64,000 nucleotides of DNA from Solwaraspora sp. WMMD791 (GCF_029581195.1 NZ_CP120737.1:1240001-1304000), one strand, 5' to 3'; counted from the first letter of the stretch, positions 36,140 through 49,659 are shown. Translations and numbers: made by a program. The notes: a model not told the origin generated them from the letters alone.

Positions 36140-37410
36140 CACGGCTCCTCGCGTGCGGTACGGACGGCGGCGGCCAGCGCCGCCCCTGGCGGGACGTGGA
36201 CGGTGGGTCGGCCGGGCGCGCTCACCTGGTAGCCGTCGCCGGTGGCGAGCACCCGCAGCACCGGTCCCGCCGGGGTGCCGCAGCCGCGTTCGCAGCCGAT
36301 CCAGTGCACCGGCAGGTACCCGCCGCCGCCGGTCGGGGTCGGCCGCGTGGCATGCGTCGCTGCCGCGTCGGCCCGCACGTCGGCCCGGGACCGGGCGCAG
36401 CCGGGCCGGCCCGCGCAGGCGGTGACACCGAGCCACGGCGACCCGGGTTCGGTGCCGAGGCCCGCGCGGTGCAGCCGGTGCGCCCAGCCCGGTGCGTCGG
36501 TGAGCCGGGGAAGCACCACCGCCCGCCACGGGGTGATCCGCAGCTGTGGGGCGGCGGCGGCGAGCAGGTCGGCCTGCGCGGCGGTGAGCCGGCCCAGCGG
36601 TACGGCGAGCGCGAGCGCGTGGTCACCGTCGGGGCGGCGCAGCACGCCCACCGGTGGTACGCCGGGCTGTCGCGGTGCCGGCGGCGGATCGGCCGCCAGC
36701 GTCCGGTGCACCCCCGGCGTGGTGGCGAGCGCCGCGACGATCCGGGCCAGTTCGGCAGCGGCCAGGTCACCGATGCGCCAGATCCTGCCGGCCACGGCCC
36801 GTCCGTCGGCGAGGAAGATCCGGGCGGCGGCGACCGCCACCCGGACCGCGTCGGTCGGCGCGGTCCGTAGGCCGTGGTCGACCCCGGCGAGCCAGATCCC
36901 GACCCGGCCGTCCGCGCGGGGCAGCAGGCCCACGTCGGGGCGCGCCGCGACGGTGGCGCCCCGGCCGTCGTCGACGGCGAACAGGAACCGGCCGGACAGC
37001 CGGGCCAGGTCCGGCTGTGCGCAGATCGCCGTGTCGAGGGCGCGGACCTGCGCCGCGACGTCCCACCGGGGAGTGCTGTCCACACCGGCAAGCGGAGCGC
37101 CGAGGATGTTGCGGGCCCGGTCGTGTCCGGGTGCGGGCAGCAGCCCGGCCGCGCTCAGCCTGCCGGCGAGTACCCCGGCTGCGTCGGCGGCCACCCCCCG
37201 CAACTGCAGGTTCGCCCGGCTGGTCAGCTCCAGGTGCCCGTCGCCGAGGTCACGGGCGGCTGCGGCCAGTGTGGTCAGCTGGCCGGTGGTGAGCAGCCCA
37301 CCGGGGCAGCGGACCCGGGCCAGCAGACCGTCAGCGGCCGGATGCAGCTGCAGCGCTCCGGGGCAGGCGTCGGGGCCGCCCCGGACGGGCGGCGACGGCG
37401 AGGCGGGCAC
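36139..37410 (-). CDS. cobG: CobG, precorrin-3B synthase
   Basis: A 423-aa member of the nitrite/sulfite reductase-like family. It has the N-terminal ferredoxin-like repeat ([17 protein letters not shown]) and the 4Fe-4S/sirohaem cysteines at CAGRPGC and later CERGC. CobG uses molecular oxygen to make precorrin-3B, so the pathway here is the aerobic one. The true start is uncertain. GTG 37410 is used; the open frame continues to 37596, but that part runs through the antisense of a cobalamin riboswitch and cannot be coding. The operon runs cobG-cobH-cobIJ, divergent from cobN. Confidence 0.92.
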   Translation of the reverse strand: MPASPSPPVRGGPDACPGALQLHPAADGLLARVRCPGGLLTTGQLTTLAAAARDLGDGHLELTSRANLQLRGVAADAAGVLAGRLSAAGLLPAPGHDRARNILGAPLAGVDSTPRWDVAAQVRALDTAICAQPDLARLSGRFLFAVDDGRGATVAARPDVGLLPRADGRVGIWLAGVDHGLRTAPTDAVRVAVAAARIFLADGRAVAGRIWRIGDLAAAELARIVAALATTPGVHRTLAADPPPAPRQPGVPPVGVLRRPDGDHALALAVPLGRLTAAQADLLAAAAPQLRITPWRAVVLPRLTDAPGWAHRLHRAGLGTEPGSPWLGVTACAGRPGCARSRADVRADAAATHATRPTPTGGGGYLPVHWIGCERGCGTPAGPVLRVLATGDGYQVSAPGRPTVHVPPGAALAAAVRTAREEP

Positions 37411-37470
37411 GCGGCGGATACTACGGGCTGCCACCGGCGGGCGACGCCCTCGCGGCGAATAGATCACACC

Positions 37471-37499
37471 TTGACGAAACGTCCACGGGTCGTGACAGT
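37471..37499 (+). promoter_or_regulatory. Likely promoter of the cobN riboswitch transcript
   Basis: TTGACG at 37471-37476 is followed, after 17 bases, by GACAGT at 37494-37499. This would start transcription just before the riboswitch. The -35 is good and the -10 is weak. Confidence 0.45.
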
Positions 37500-37504
37500 G
37501 GTCG

Positions 37505-37665
37505 GTAGCCAGCTGCGGCGGCACGTGGAGGAAGCCGGTGTGATTCCGGCGCGGTCCCGCCACTGTCACCGGGGAGCGGACCCCACCGACGGCCACGGCC
37601 CCGATCCACGGGGCGGGAAGGCCGGGGCGAGCCTCGATCCGGGAGCCAGGAGACTCCGGTCGCCG
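37505..37665 (+). promoter_or_regulatory. Cobalamin riboswitch upstream of cobN
   Basis: This has the conserved parts of the cobalamin aptamer in the right order: GGAAGCCGGTGTGATTCCGG, CCCGCCACTGTCACCGGGG, GCGGGAAGGC, and the B12 box AGCCAGGAGAC at 37644-37654. It ends about 48 bases before cobN. Adenosylcobalamin binding should lower cobN expression, probably by masking the ribosome site. Confidence 0.95.
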
Positions 37666-37712
37666 CGACCGACGACCCGGGGCGCGGACCCCGAGGGAGG
37701 ACCAGGCGTCCG

Positions 37713-41333
<3,621 letters not shown>

Positions 41334-41343
41334 GGCAGGCAGG

Positions 41344-41373
41344 CCGGTCGACCACGCCGTCGTGGTCGACCGG
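41344..41373 (+). terminator. Hairpin terminator after cobN
   Basis: A perfect 13-bp stem (CCGGTCGACCACG / CGTGGTCGACCGG) with a CCGT loop begins ten bases after the cobN stop. There is no T-run. Confidence 0.7.
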
Positions 41374-41406
41374 GCGGCGTGGCGGCGCCGCGCGTAGGGT
41401 CGGGGC

Positions 41407-42378
41407 ATGAGTGCGGCAGGGTCGGAGAGCATCCGGTACGACGGGACCGTGGTCGCCGGCGCGCAGCCGGAGAGCGTGCTGCTGCCCGGTCACGACGTGC
41501 CGTTGGGCCGCTACACGACGGTCCGCCGGCTGCTGCCGCAGCGGCCCCGGCGGATGGTCGGGGCCTGGTGCTTCGTCGACCACTTCGGGCCGGACGACGT
41601 GGCCGGGCGGCCCGGCATGCAGATCCCGCCGCACCCGCACACCGGGCTGCAGACGGTGACCTGGCTCGTCGACGGTGAGATCCTGCACCGCGACAGCCTG
41701 GGCAGCGTGCAGCCGATCGTGCCGGGGCAGCTCAACCTGATGACCGCCGGGCACGGCATCGCCCACTCGGAGCAGTCGCCGCCGGCCCATCCACCGGTGA
41801 TGCACGGGCTGCAGCTGTGGGTGGCCTTGCCGGAAGCCGCCCGGCACGGCGCGCCCCGGTTCGACCACCATGCCGCGTTGCCGCAGGTCGGTGCCGACGA
41901 CGCGCGGATCACCGTGGTGGTCGGCGAGTACGCCGGTGTCCGGTCCCCGGCCGAGATGTCCAGCCCCATCGTCGGAGCACAGGTGGACATCGGCACCGAC
42001 GCGCCCGTCGCGCTGACGCTGCGCATCGATTTCGAGTACGCCCTCCTGGCGATGTCCGGCACAGCACGGGTCGACGGGGTGGAGCTGGCCCCGGGCGGGC
42101 TGCTCTACCTGGGCGAGGGCCGGTCGGGCACGACGGTGACCACCGACGGCCCGGCCCGGCTGTTCCTGCTCGGCGGTGAGCCGTTCGACGAGCCGCTCGT
42201 CATGTGGTGGAACTTCGTCGCCCGTAGCCACGAGGAGTTGGTCGCGGCCCGCGACGACTGGGCGGCCGGCCGGCGGTTCGGTACGGTGACCGGCTGCGTG
42301 GACGCCCCGCTGCCGGCACCGGAGATGCCGATCACCCGGATCAAGGCCCGCGACCGGCACGGACGTACCGTCGGCTGA
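41407..42378 (+). CDS. Pirin family protein
   Basis: A 323-aa bicupin of the pirin family. The metal-binding motif PHPHTGLQTVTWL (about 77-89) and the later GHGIAHSEQSP give the usual His/His/His/Glu iron site of the N-terminal cupin; the C-terminal cupin is complete. Bacterial pirins act as quercetinases or redox-linked regulators, and the role here is open. It starts with ATG 41407 and is followed by a 135-base AT-rich gap and the LPMO gene. Confidence 0.92.
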   Translation: MSAAGSESIRYDGTVVAGAQPESVLLPGHDVPLGRYTTVRRLLPQRPRRMVGAWCFVDHFGPDDVAGRPGMQIPPHPHTGLQTVTWLVDGEILHRDSLGSVQPIVPGQLNLMTAGHGIAHSEQSPPAHPPVMHGLQLWVALPEAARHGAPRFDHHAALPQVGADDARITVVVGEYAGVRSPAEMSSPIVGAQVDIGTDAPVALTLRIDFEYALLAMSGTARVDGVELAPGGLLYLGEGRSGTTVTTDGPARLFLLGGEPFDEPLVMWWNFVARSHEELVAARDDWAAGRRFGTVTGCVDAPLPAPEMPITRIKARDRHGRTVG

Positions 42379-42513
42379 CCGTCGCACGGTCGACTGACAT
42401 TCGTCGACGTATCGAAATTATTCGTTCATATTCTTTACTGTTAAGAGTCTTTACGCTAACTTCGTCGACACGGCCGGCCGCCCCACCGCCACCCACGACG
42501 TGCGGAGCGCCCC

Positions 42514-43284
42514 ATGCGACGACGGATCATCCTGCCCCTGCTCGCCACCGGCACCATCCTCGGCACCCTGCTGATCGCCACCCCGGCCAGCGCCCACGGT
42601 TACGTCTCCTACCCGCCCAGCCGCCAGGCGATGTGCGCGCAGGGCCGGGTCGCGAACTGCGGCCCGATCGTGTGGGAACCGCAGAGCGTCGAAGGCCCCA
42701 AGGGCCAACGCACCTGCCACGGCGGGGTGAGCCGCTTCGCCATCCTCGACGACGACAGCGTCAACTGGCCGGCCACCACGGTCGGCGGGTCGGTCACCTT
42801 CACCTGGACGCTGACCGCCCGGCATGCCACCAGCACCTGGGAGTACTTCGTCGGCGGCACCCGGATCGCGGTGTTCGACGACGGCGGCCGACAGCCCGCC
42901 GCCACCGTGTCGCACACCGTGAACCTCGGCGGCCGCACCGGCCGGCAGAAGGTGCTGGCGACCTGGAACATCGCCGACACCGCGAACGCCTTCTACTCCT
43001 GCGTGGACGTCCAGATCGGTGCCGGGCCCGGCCCGTCGCCGACCCCGCCACCCCCGCCGTCACCCACCCCGACGCCACCACCGCCGACCACCACGCCCCC
43101 GACCACCGCGCCCCCGACCACCGCGCCACCCGGCCAGCCAGGCGGCACCTGGGCCGCCGGCACCACGTACCAGGTCGGTGCCGTCGTCAGCTACGCCGGC
43201 GTCAGCTACCGGTGCCGGCAGGCGCACACCGCACTCGTCGGCTGGGAACCACCGAACGTACCGGCACTGTGGCAACGGCTCTGA
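42514..43284 (+). CDS. Secreted AA10 lytic polysaccharide monooxygenase with CBM5/12
   Basis: A 256-aa copper-dependent LPMO. A signal peptide (1-27, ending PASA) is cleaved before His28, which with His104 (ARHATSTWEY) forms the histidine brace. The catalytic domain ends near residue 168. A Pro/Thr-rich linker follows (about 170-205), then a CBM5/12 chitin-binding module with TYQVGAVVSYAGVSYRCRQAH and WEPPNVPALW. It should oxidatively cleave crystalline chitin outside the cell. The upstream gap (42379-42513) is unusually AT-rich around 42410-42460 and presumably contains a regulated promoter; no clear operator was found. Confidence 0.94.
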   Translation: MRRRIILPLLATGTILGTLLIATPASAHGYVSYPPSRQAMCAQGRVANCGPIVWEPQSVEGPKGQRTCHGGVSRFAILDDDSVNWPATTVGGSVTFTWTLTARHATSTWEYFVGGTRIAVFDDGGRQPAATVSHTVNLGGRTGRQKVLATWNIADTANAFYSCVDVQIGAGPGPSPTPPPPPSPTPTPPPPTTTPPTTAPPTTAPPGQPGGTWAAGTTYQVGAVVSYAGVSYRCRQAHTALVGWEPPNVPALWQRL

Positions 43285-43306
43285 CCGTCCGGTGCATGAT
43301 GTACGG

Positions 43307-44533
43307 ATGCCACAGTCACCCCCGCTCGGCCGGCCGTTCTGGCGGTTCTGGAGCGCAGCCACCCTCGCCAACATCGGTGACGGGATCCGGGTCGCCGCGT
43401 TCCCGCTGCTGGCCCTGTCGCTGACCGGGGATCCGCTCGGGCTGGCCGTCGTCGCCACCGCGCAGACCCTGCCCTGGCTCGTCGCCGGGCTGGCCGCTGG
43501 CGCGCTCGCCGACCGGGTGGCACCCCGTACGCTGCTCGCCGTCGCCGACACGGTACGCGCCCTGCTGCTGGTGGCCCTGGTGGCGACGGTGGCCACCGGC
43601 ACCGCCACGATCGCCCTGGTCGCGGTCTGCGCGTTCGGTCTCGGCGTCGGCGAGGCGGTACGCGACACCGCCGGCCAGGTGGCCGTGCCGAAACTGGTGC
43701 CGCCGGCCGCGCTGGAGCGGGCCAACGGCCGGCTCACCGCCGGCACGATCGTCGGCAACGAGTTCGTCGGCCCACCGGTCGGCGCCGCGCTGTTCGTCGT
43801 CGGCGCGGCCGTACCGTTCGCGGCCAACGGGGCCAGCCTGGCGCTCGCTGTGATGCTGGTGCTGACGTTGCCGCTGAGCCTGGTCCGTACCCCCACGGCC
43901 ACGGCGGCGGCCGCCGCCACGACGGTCGGCCCGAGCATCCGGGCCGGGCTGCGCTGGCTGGCCCACCACCGGACGCTGCGCGCCCTGGCCGTGGTGGTCG
44001 CGGCGGTCGCCGCCGCCGACGCGGCCTGGTTCGCGATCTTCCTGCTGTACGCCCGGGACGTGCTCGGTGTCGGCGCGCTCGGCTACGGCCTGCTGCTGTC
44101 CGCTGGAGCAGGTGGCGGCCTGGCCGGGGCGTTCCTGGCCGACCGGCTGGTCGCCGGCCGCCGGCACCGGCTGGTGCTGGCCGTCTCACTCGCGGTCACC
44201 GCCGGGGTGCCGGCGCTGCTCATCGCCGTACCGCAGATCTGGGTGGCGGTGGCGGTGACCGTGGTGTCCAGCGGCGCGTTCGCGGTGCTGAACATCTGCG
44301 CGGCGACGCTGCGGCAGCGCACCGTACCGGACGGACTACTGGGGCGGGTAACGGCGGCGTCCAAGACGCTGATCTACGGTGGCGCCGGCGGCGGCGCACT
44401 GCTCGGTGGCGCGCTGGCCGCCGGGGTCGGGCTGGCCGCCCCGTTCGGCTTCGCCGCGCTGGTCGGTGTGGTCGCCACCGCCGGCTGGTGGCTGGCCACC
44501 CGGGGCGACACGACGTCTGTCCGTCTCGCCTGA
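43307..44533 (+). CDS. MFS transporter
   Basis: A 408-aa major facilitator with about twelve membrane segments, of the enterobactin-exporter/MFS_3-like group: FWRFWSAATLANIGDGI at the N-terminus, loop 2-3 GALADRVAPRTLL and a second half that repeats the pattern (FLADRLVAGRRHRL). The substrate cannot be predicted; drug or metabolite export is likely. ATG 43307 is only 23 bases after the LPMO stop, but the gene has no evident functional link with it. Confidence 0.9.
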   Translation: MPQSPPLGRPFWRFWSAATLANIGDGIRVAAFPLLALSLTGDPLGLAVVATAQTLPWLVAGLAAGALADRVAPRTLLAVADTVRALLLVALVATVATGTATIALVAVCAFGLGVGEAVRDTAGQVAVPKLVPPAALERANGRLTAGTIVGNEFVGPPVGAALFVVGAAVPFAANGASLALAVMLVLTLPLSLVRTPTATAAAAATTVGPSIRAGLRWLAHHRTLRALAVVVAAVAAADAAWFAIFLLYARDVLGVGALGYGLLLSAGAGGGLAGAFLADRLVAGRRHRLVLAVSLAVTAGVPALLIAVPQIWVAVAVTVVSSGAFAVLNICAATLRQRTVPDGLLGRVTAASKTLIYGGAGGGALLGGALAAGVGLAAPFGFAALVGVVATAGWWLATRGDTTSVRLA

Positions 44534-44662
44534 GCGGCGGGGCGGTCGACTGTAGACGACGGTCCGTACCGGCCCTGACCACCATGACCAGCGGTTGTCG
44601 TTGACCGGCCAATGCCGCAGGCGCGACGGTGCGGTAACGGTACGTGCGCCACCCTTGCGGCC

Positions 44663-46576
44663 ATGTCAGCAGCAGGTCCTCCGCCGAAGCGGCAGTTCCG
44701 GGGCTTCTGGCTGGCGACGGTCGCCAACCTGGACTGGCCGAGCCGACCCGGACTGGCGCCGGACGCCCAGCAGGCGGAGCTACGCGGCTGGCTCGACCTG
44801 GCCCGGCAACTGCGCTGCAACGCCGTCGTCGTACAGGTGCGTCCGAGCGCCGACGCGTTCTGGCCGTCGCCGTACGAGCCGTGGTCGGCGGTGCTCACCG
44901 GGCAGCAGGGCGGCCACCCCGGCTACGACCCACTCCGATACCTGGTCGACGAGGCGCACGCCCGCAACCTGGAGCTGCACGCCTGGTGCAATCCGTACCG
45001 GGTCGCCAACCACGCCGACCCGACCCGGCTGGTCGCCGGCCATCCGGCCCGCCGCAACCCGGAGTGGGTGATCGCGTACGCCGGCCGGCTCTACTACGAC
45101 CCGGGCCAACCGGCGGTACGGTCCTTCGTCCAGGACGCGATGCTCGACGCGGTCACCCGCTACGACATCGACGCGCTGCACTGGGACGACTACTTCTACC
45201 CGTACCCGGTCGCCGGGGAGGTCTTCGCCGACCAGGCCAGCTTCGCCGCGTACGGGGCCGGCTTCGACAGCGTCGCCGCGTGGCGCCGGCACAATGTCGA
45301 CCAGCTCGTCGCGCAGATGAGCGACCGGCTGCGGGCGGTCAAGCCGTGGGTGCGCTTCGGCATCAGCCCGTTCGGCATCTGGCGCAACGCCGCCACCGAC
45401 CCGCTCGGTTCGCGGACGAACGGGTTGCAGTCCTACGACGCGATCTACGCCGACAGCCGCCGCTGGGTGCGGGAACAGTGGATCGACTACATCGTGCCGC
45501 AGCTGTACTGGCACATCGGTCACCCGGCCGCCGACTACGCCGAGCTGGTCCGCTGGTGGTCCGCGACGGTGTCAGGCACCAGTGTGCAGTTGCTCGTCGG
45601 CCAGTCGACGTACCGGGTCGGCGTCGCCGGGCAGGACCCGGCCTGGCAGGACCCGGCCGAACTGAGCCGGCACCTGACGCTGCACCACAGCTACCCGCAG
45701 GTCCGCGGCGACCTGCAGTTCAGCGGCAAGGACGTGCGCGCCGACCGGCTCGGCGGGGTCAGCCGGCTGGTCGCCGAGCACTACCCCCGGCCCGCGCTGC
45801 TGCCGGTCGCGGCCGGGCGCGGCGGCGTGCCGGCCCCGGGCGTCGCACCGCCGCCGCCGGCGATCACCGCCGCGACCCGCACCCCGGCCGGGGTACGGCT
45901 GGACTGGCTCGCCGCCACCGGCGCCGCCGTCCCGACGGCGTACGCGCTCTACCGCTGCCCCGGCACCGACGCGGCCGACCCGACCGCGTTCGACGACGCC
46001 CGGCACCTGCTGGCGACGGTACGGGCCACCGGCACCGGCGGCTCCTTCACCGACGTGACGGCGGCGCACGGTTCTGCGTACACGTATCTGGTCACCGCTC
46101 TGGACCGCCAGCACCGGGAGAGCCCGGGCGGGCCGGCGCGGGTGCTGGCCGCCGGCAGCGACGCGTTCAGCGTGATCGTCGACAACCGCACGCCGGGCGG
46201 GTTCACCGCCAGCGCCGCCTGGGGCACGTCGAGCTGGTCCGCCGGACGCTACGGCACCGACTACCGGTTCACCAGCCCGCAGCCGGTCAGCGACCCGGCC
46301 TGGTTCACCGTCACCGTGCCGGCGGCCGGCAGCTACCGGGTCGACGTGTGGCATCCGGCGGCGTCCGGCTACCACCCGGCCGCGCCACACCTGGTGCAGA
46401 CCACCACCGGGCTGGTCAGCCGGCCGGTGGATCAGCGCACCGACGGCGGCCGCTGGCGGGAGCTGGGCGTCTTCGCGCTGGCGGCGGGCCGGCGGCCGGT
46501 GGTCGGGGTGAGCCGGTGGGCCCCCGCCGGCGGCCACATCGTCGCCGACGCGGTACGCCTGACCCGGGTCGGCTGA
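44663..46576 (+). CDS. GHL10/DUF187-type glycoside hydrolase-like protein with C-terminal sandwich domains
   Basis: A 637-aa protein. Residues about 10-360 match the glycosyl hydrolase-like 10 (YngK/FenI) TIM-barrel family: RGFWLATVANLDWPS, ELHAWCNPYR, DALHWDDYFYPYPV and YIVPQLYWHIG. A fibronectin-III-like part follows (about 400-500) and a golvesin-like beta-sandwich closes the protein (FSVIVDNRTPGGF to the end). The family acts on peptidoglycan or glycans. From ATG 44663 there is no signal peptide, which is odd for such an enzyme; a nearby earlier ATG (44612) does not add one either. Confidence 0.88.
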   Translation: MSAAGPPPKRQFRGFWLATVANLDWPSRPGLAPDAQQAELRGWLDLARQLRCNAVVVQVRPSADAFWPSPYEPWSAVLTGQQGGHPGYDPLRYLVDEAHARNLELHAWCNPYRVANHADPTRLVAGHPARRNPEWVIAYAGRLYYDPGQPAVRSFVQDAMLDAVTRYDIDALHWDDYFYPYPVAGEVFADQASFAAYGAGFDSVAAWRRHNVDQLVAQMSDRLRAVKPWVRFGISPFGIWRNAATDPLGSRTNGLQSYDAIYADSRRWVREQWIDYIVPQLYWHIGHPAADYAELVRWWSATVSGTSVQLLVGQSTYRVGVAGQDPAWQDPAELSRHLTLHHSYPQVRGDLQFSGKDVRADRLGGVSRLVAEHYPRPALLPVAAGRGGVPAPGVAPPPPAITAATRTPAGVRLDWLAATGAAVPTAYALYRCPGTDAADPTAFDDARHLLATVRATGTGGSFTDVTAAHGSAYTYLVTALDRQHRESPGGPARVLAAGSDAFSVIVDNRTPGGFTASAAWGTSSWSAGRYGTDYRFTSPQPVSDPAWFTVTVPAAGSYRVDVWHPAASGYHPAAPHLVQTTTGLVSRPVDQRTDGGRWRELGVFALAAGRRPVVGVSRWAPAGGHIVADAVRLTRVG

Positions 46577-46599
46577 CGCGCGGTCGTACACTGCCCGCC

Positions 46600-47802
46600 G
46601 TGGCATGGCGGGCGTACGAACAGGGACTGATCTGCCTCGGGCGTCGCGACGTCGCCGCCGCCCGGGCCCACCTCGAATCGGCCGGGGCGGACCCGCGGGC
46701 GCTGCTGCTGTTGGGGCAGTTGGCCGGCGGCGACGGCGAGCCGGCCGACCCCTCGCGGGCGCGGCGGCTGTACGCGCAGGCCGCCGCACTCGGCAGCGCC
46801 GACGCCGCGTACAACCTGGCGGCGCTGTACGCCACCGGGCGTGGTGGCGATCGCGACGACGCGGCCGCGCTGACCTGGTACCTGCGCTCGGCCGAGCTGG
46901 GCAGCGCCGACGCCCGCCGGATGGTCGGCCTGATGTACGCCCACGGTCAGGGTGTGCCCGCCGACGACGCCGAGGCCGAGCGGCACTGGCGGGCGGCGGC
47001 CGCCGACGGCCAGGCACCGGCGATGCGTGATCTGGGTGCCCTGTACGCGCGGCGCGGGGACGATCCGGCCGAGGCGGCGTTCTGGTACCTGGAGGCCGCG
47101 AAGTCCGGCGACACCACGGTCGGCCAGGAACTGGCACGACTCGTGCCCCGGCTGCGCGAACGGACGGCGGCCGATCAGCGGGCGCAGACCCTGCTCGGGG
47201 TGATCCTGGCCTTTCATCTCGACGATCCGACAGCCGCGGTGCCACTGCTGACCGCTTCGGCGGGCCAGGGCGACCCGGTCGCGCAGCGGACCCTCGGGTT
47301 CCTGGTCGAACGCGGCATCGGCACAGACCTGGACGTACACCGGGCCGCCGAGCTGTACCGGTCGGCGGCGGACGCGGGTGACGGCCCGGCCGCGTTCAAC
47401 CTCGCGGTGCTGCACCCCGACTCCCCCGGGACGGTGACGTGGCTGCGCCGCGCCGCGACGAACGGCGTCGTCGAGGCGTACCCCCGGCTCGGTGACCGGC
47501 TCAGCGAGCAGGACCTCGACGAGGAGGCCCTGCGCTGGTACGTCCGTGGTGCCGACGCTGGCGACAAGGGCAGCATGCTGGCGGCGGCCTGCTGGTACCG
47601 CGACGGCTTCGGCGGGCCGGTCGACCTGGTGCAGGCGCTGCGCTGGTGCCTGGCGATGCTCGACGTCGGCAGCGGTGACGGCATCCACGAGGCCCACGGT
47701 TTCGTGGCGCAGATGAGTGTGGACGACATCCACGAGGCCGGTCGGTTGTCCGGCCGGCTGACCGAGGCGGACCTGCTCGCGCAGCGGTCGGATCCGCAGT
47801 GA
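46600..47802 (+). CDS. Sel1/TPR-repeat protein
   Basis: A 400-aa all-helical protein built of Sel1-like repeats, for example ARRLYAQAAALGSADAAYNL, ALTWYLRSAELGSADARRM and AAELYRSAADAGDGPAAFNL. Sel1 proteins are scaffolds for protein-protein contacts. It starts with GTG 46600, 23 bases after the glycoside hydrolase-like gene, and is probably in the same transcript. No signal peptide or catalytic motif is visible, and the partner is unknown. Confidence 0.85.
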   Translation: MAWRAYEQGLICLGRRDVAAARAHLESAGADPRALLLLGQLAGGDGEPADPSRARRLYAQAAALGSADAAYNLAALYATGRGGDRDDAAALTWYLRSAELGSADARRMVGLMYAHGQGVPADDAEAERHWRAAAADGQAPAMRDLGALYARRGDDPAEAAFWYLEAAKSGDTTVGQELARLVPRLRERTAADQRAQTLLGVILAFHLDDPTAAVPLLTASAGQGDPVAQRTLGFLVERGIGTDLDVHRAAELYRSAADAGDGPAAFNLAVLHPDSPGTVTWLRRAATNGVVEAYPRLGDRLSEQDLDEEALRWYVRGADAGDKGSMLAAACWYRDGFGGPVDLVQALRWCLAMLDVGSGDGIHEAHGFVAQMSVDDIHEAGRLSGRLTEADLLAQRSDPQ

Positions 47803-47821
47803 CAGGCCCGCGCGTCGCACG

Positions 47822-48496
47822 CTACGTCGGCCGGTCGAGGCCGGCGCGGACCCGGCCGGTCTCGTACGCCCAGATCGCGACCTCGACCCGGTTGCGGACG
47901 CCGAGCTTGGTCATCAGGGCCGCGAGGTGGCTCTTGACCGTGCTGAGGCTGATGTACAGCTCGCCGGCGATCTCGGTGTTGGTGCGGCCACGGGCGACGG
48001 CGACGAGCACCTGCTCCTCGCGGTCGGTCAACGGGTCGAGCGGTTGGCGGGCCGGTGCCACCGGACCGGCGGCGGCGAAGGCGCTGAGCAGCCGGGTGGT
48101 GACGGCCGGCGCGATGAGCGCGTCACCGGCGGCGGCGGCCCGGACGGCCTGGGTGAGCAGCGCCGTGCCGGCGTCCTTGAGCAGGAAGCCCCGGGCACCC
48201 GCGCGCAGCGCCGCGTAGACGTACTCGTCGAGGTCGAAGGTGGTGATGACGACCACGGCGAGCGGGTCGACGACGCCGGGGCCGGCGAGGCGACGGGTGG
48301 CCTCGATGCCGTCCACATCGGGCATCCGGATGTCGAACAGGCACACGTCGGGACGCAACCGGTGGGCGAGGTCGACCGCCCGGCGGCCGTCGGCCGCCTC
48401 GCCGACGACCTCGATGCCCGGCTGGGCGTCGAGAATCATCGTCAGCCCGGTCCGGACGATCTCCTGATCGTCGGCGACGACCACCCGGATGGTCAC
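47822..48496 (-). CDS. NarL/FixJ-family response regulator
   Basis: A 224-aa response regulator. The receiver domain has the acidic pair DD near residues 9-10, the phosphoacceptor Asp in LFDIRMPDVDG, a Thr in VVVITTFD and a Lys in GFLLKDAG. The LuxR-type DNA-binding domain covers the last 65 residues (LTDREEQVLVAVARGRTNTEIA, with the recognition helix in STVKSHLAALMTKLG). The GTG start overlaps the TGA of the histidine kinase gene (GTGA), so the two are translated together. Target genes are unknown; the divergent DUF2306-like gene is a candidate. Confidence 0.95.
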   Translation of the reverse strand: MTIRVVVADDQEIVRTGLTMILDAQPGIEVVGEAADGRRAVDLAHRLRPDVCLFDIRMPDVDGIEATRRLAGPGVVDPLAVVVITTFDLDEYVYAALRAGARGFLLKDAGTALLTQAVRAAAAGDALIAPAVTTRLLSAFAAAGPVAPARQPLDPLTDREEQVLVAVARGRTNTEIAGELYISLSTVKSHLAALMTKLGVRNRVEVAIWAYETGRVRAGLDRPT

Positions 48497-49659
48497 GTCC
48501 CTGACCGACCGGCCGGGGCCTGGCGGGGCAGGGCCACGGCGACGGTCCAGCCCCGATCAGGGCGCGGTCCCACGTCGCAGGTGCCGCCGAGCAGGGCCGC
48601 CCGCTCGGTCATGCCGACGATGCCGAAGCCGCCGGTGGCGGCGGGCCGCGCCGTGCCGGTGTCGCCGTCGTCGCTGACCCGCAGCCGTACCGCGTCTGCG
48701 TCGACGTCGACGCGGACCTCGATCCGGGTGGCGTGCCGGGCGTGCCGGCGGGCGTTGGTCACCGACTCCTGGGCCAGCCGGTAGACCGCGGTCGCGACGG
48801 TCGACGGGATGTCATCGACGTCGCCGTGCAGGGAGACGTCGACGACCGGGCCGGGCTGCGTCCGGCTGGCGAGTCTGGCGACGTCGCCGATTCCGGGGTT
48901 CGGGGTGAGGTCCGCCGGGGCCAAGTGTCCGGCGGGTTCGCCGTGGCGCAGGCCGCGCACCATCAGCCGCATCTCGGCCAGGGCGCGGGTCGCCTCGGCC
49001 TCGATCACCGCCAGCGCGTCGAGGGCCGCCGCCGGTCGGGTCGGTGCCACCGCGATGCCCGCCTGGGCGCGGATCGCCATCGCCGACACGTGGTGGGCCA
49101 CCGTGTCGTGCAGGTCGCGGGCGAGCCGTTCCCGTTCGGCCGACTTGGCCTGGTCGAGTTCGCGGGCCCACAGCGTCGCCCGGTACCGCAGGGCGGTGGC
49201 CACGGCCATCGCGGCGGACACCACCACCGTCCCGCCGACCACGTCGGCGAGGTCGAGGTGGCCGACCGCCGCCGACAGGCCCATCTTGGCCAGGATGACC
49301 GCCGTGCCGGCCACGATCTGCCGGCCGGAACCCCAGCGGTACAGCGCGTACGGCAGGATCAGCAAATAGACACCGGTGACCAGCTCCGGTTCGTGGCCGG
49401 CCAGCAGCGCGGCCACGGCGGTGACCGGGAAGGCGACGGCGACCATCAGCAGCGGCCTGGTCCGGCGCCACAACAGCGTCGGCGCCAACACGAGGGCGAC
49501 GATCAACGAGTACGCGGGCGACACCAGGTCGGTACGCAGCAGCCCTTCGATGGTCGCGGCGACCCAGACCGCGCCGAGCAGCACCCAGTCCCGCCAGACC
49601 CGTGTCGGCGGGTCGGCGACGCGGGGCTCGCCCCACACCGACCGCAGCAGCGCACGCAC
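48493..49659 (-). CDS. HisKA_3-type sensor histidine kinase
   Basis: A 388-aa membrane histidine kinase of the NarL-partner class. Four to five hydrophobic segments (about 20-160) are followed by the phosphoacceptor helix RERLARDLHDTVAHHVSAM, with His in LHD, and a HATPase_c domain (QESVTNARRHARHA, SDDGDTG, GGFGIVGMTERAALLGG). No periplasmic sensor domain is seen, so it probably senses within the membrane. GTG 49659 is chosen because a longer frame would run into the divergent promoter; the ribosome site is weak. Partner: the response regulator overlapping its 3' end. Confidence 0.92.
   Translation of the reverse strand: MRALLRSVWGEPRVADPPTRVWRDWVLLGAVWVAATIEGLLRTDLVSPAYSLIVALVLAPTLLWRRTRPLLMVAVAFPVTAVAALLAGHEPELVTGVYLLILPYALYRWGSGRQIVAGTAVILAKMGLSAAVGHLDLADVVGGTVVVSAAMAVATALRYRATLWARELDQAKSAERERLARDLHDTVAHHVSAMAIRAQAGIAVAPTRPAAALDALAVIEAEATRALAEMRLMVRGLRHGEPAGHLAPADLTPNPGIGDVARLASRTQPGPVVDVSLHGDVDDIPSTVATAVYRLAQESVTNARRHARHATRIEVRVDVDADAVRLRVSDDGDTGTARPAATGGFGIVGMTERAALLGGTCDVGPRPDRGWTVAVALPRQAPAGRSGT

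Noticed and set aside
37411-37596. An N-terminal extension of CobG in an open frame up to 37596
   Set aside because: This stretch is the antisense of the cobN promoter and cobalamin riboswitch; its peptide has no family similarity.
44644-46599. A very long alternative plus-strand frame joining to the Sel1-repeat gene
   Set aside because: It is the shadow frame of the glycoside hydrolase-like gene, rich in Arg/Pro; the Sel1 protein proper begins at GTG 46600.
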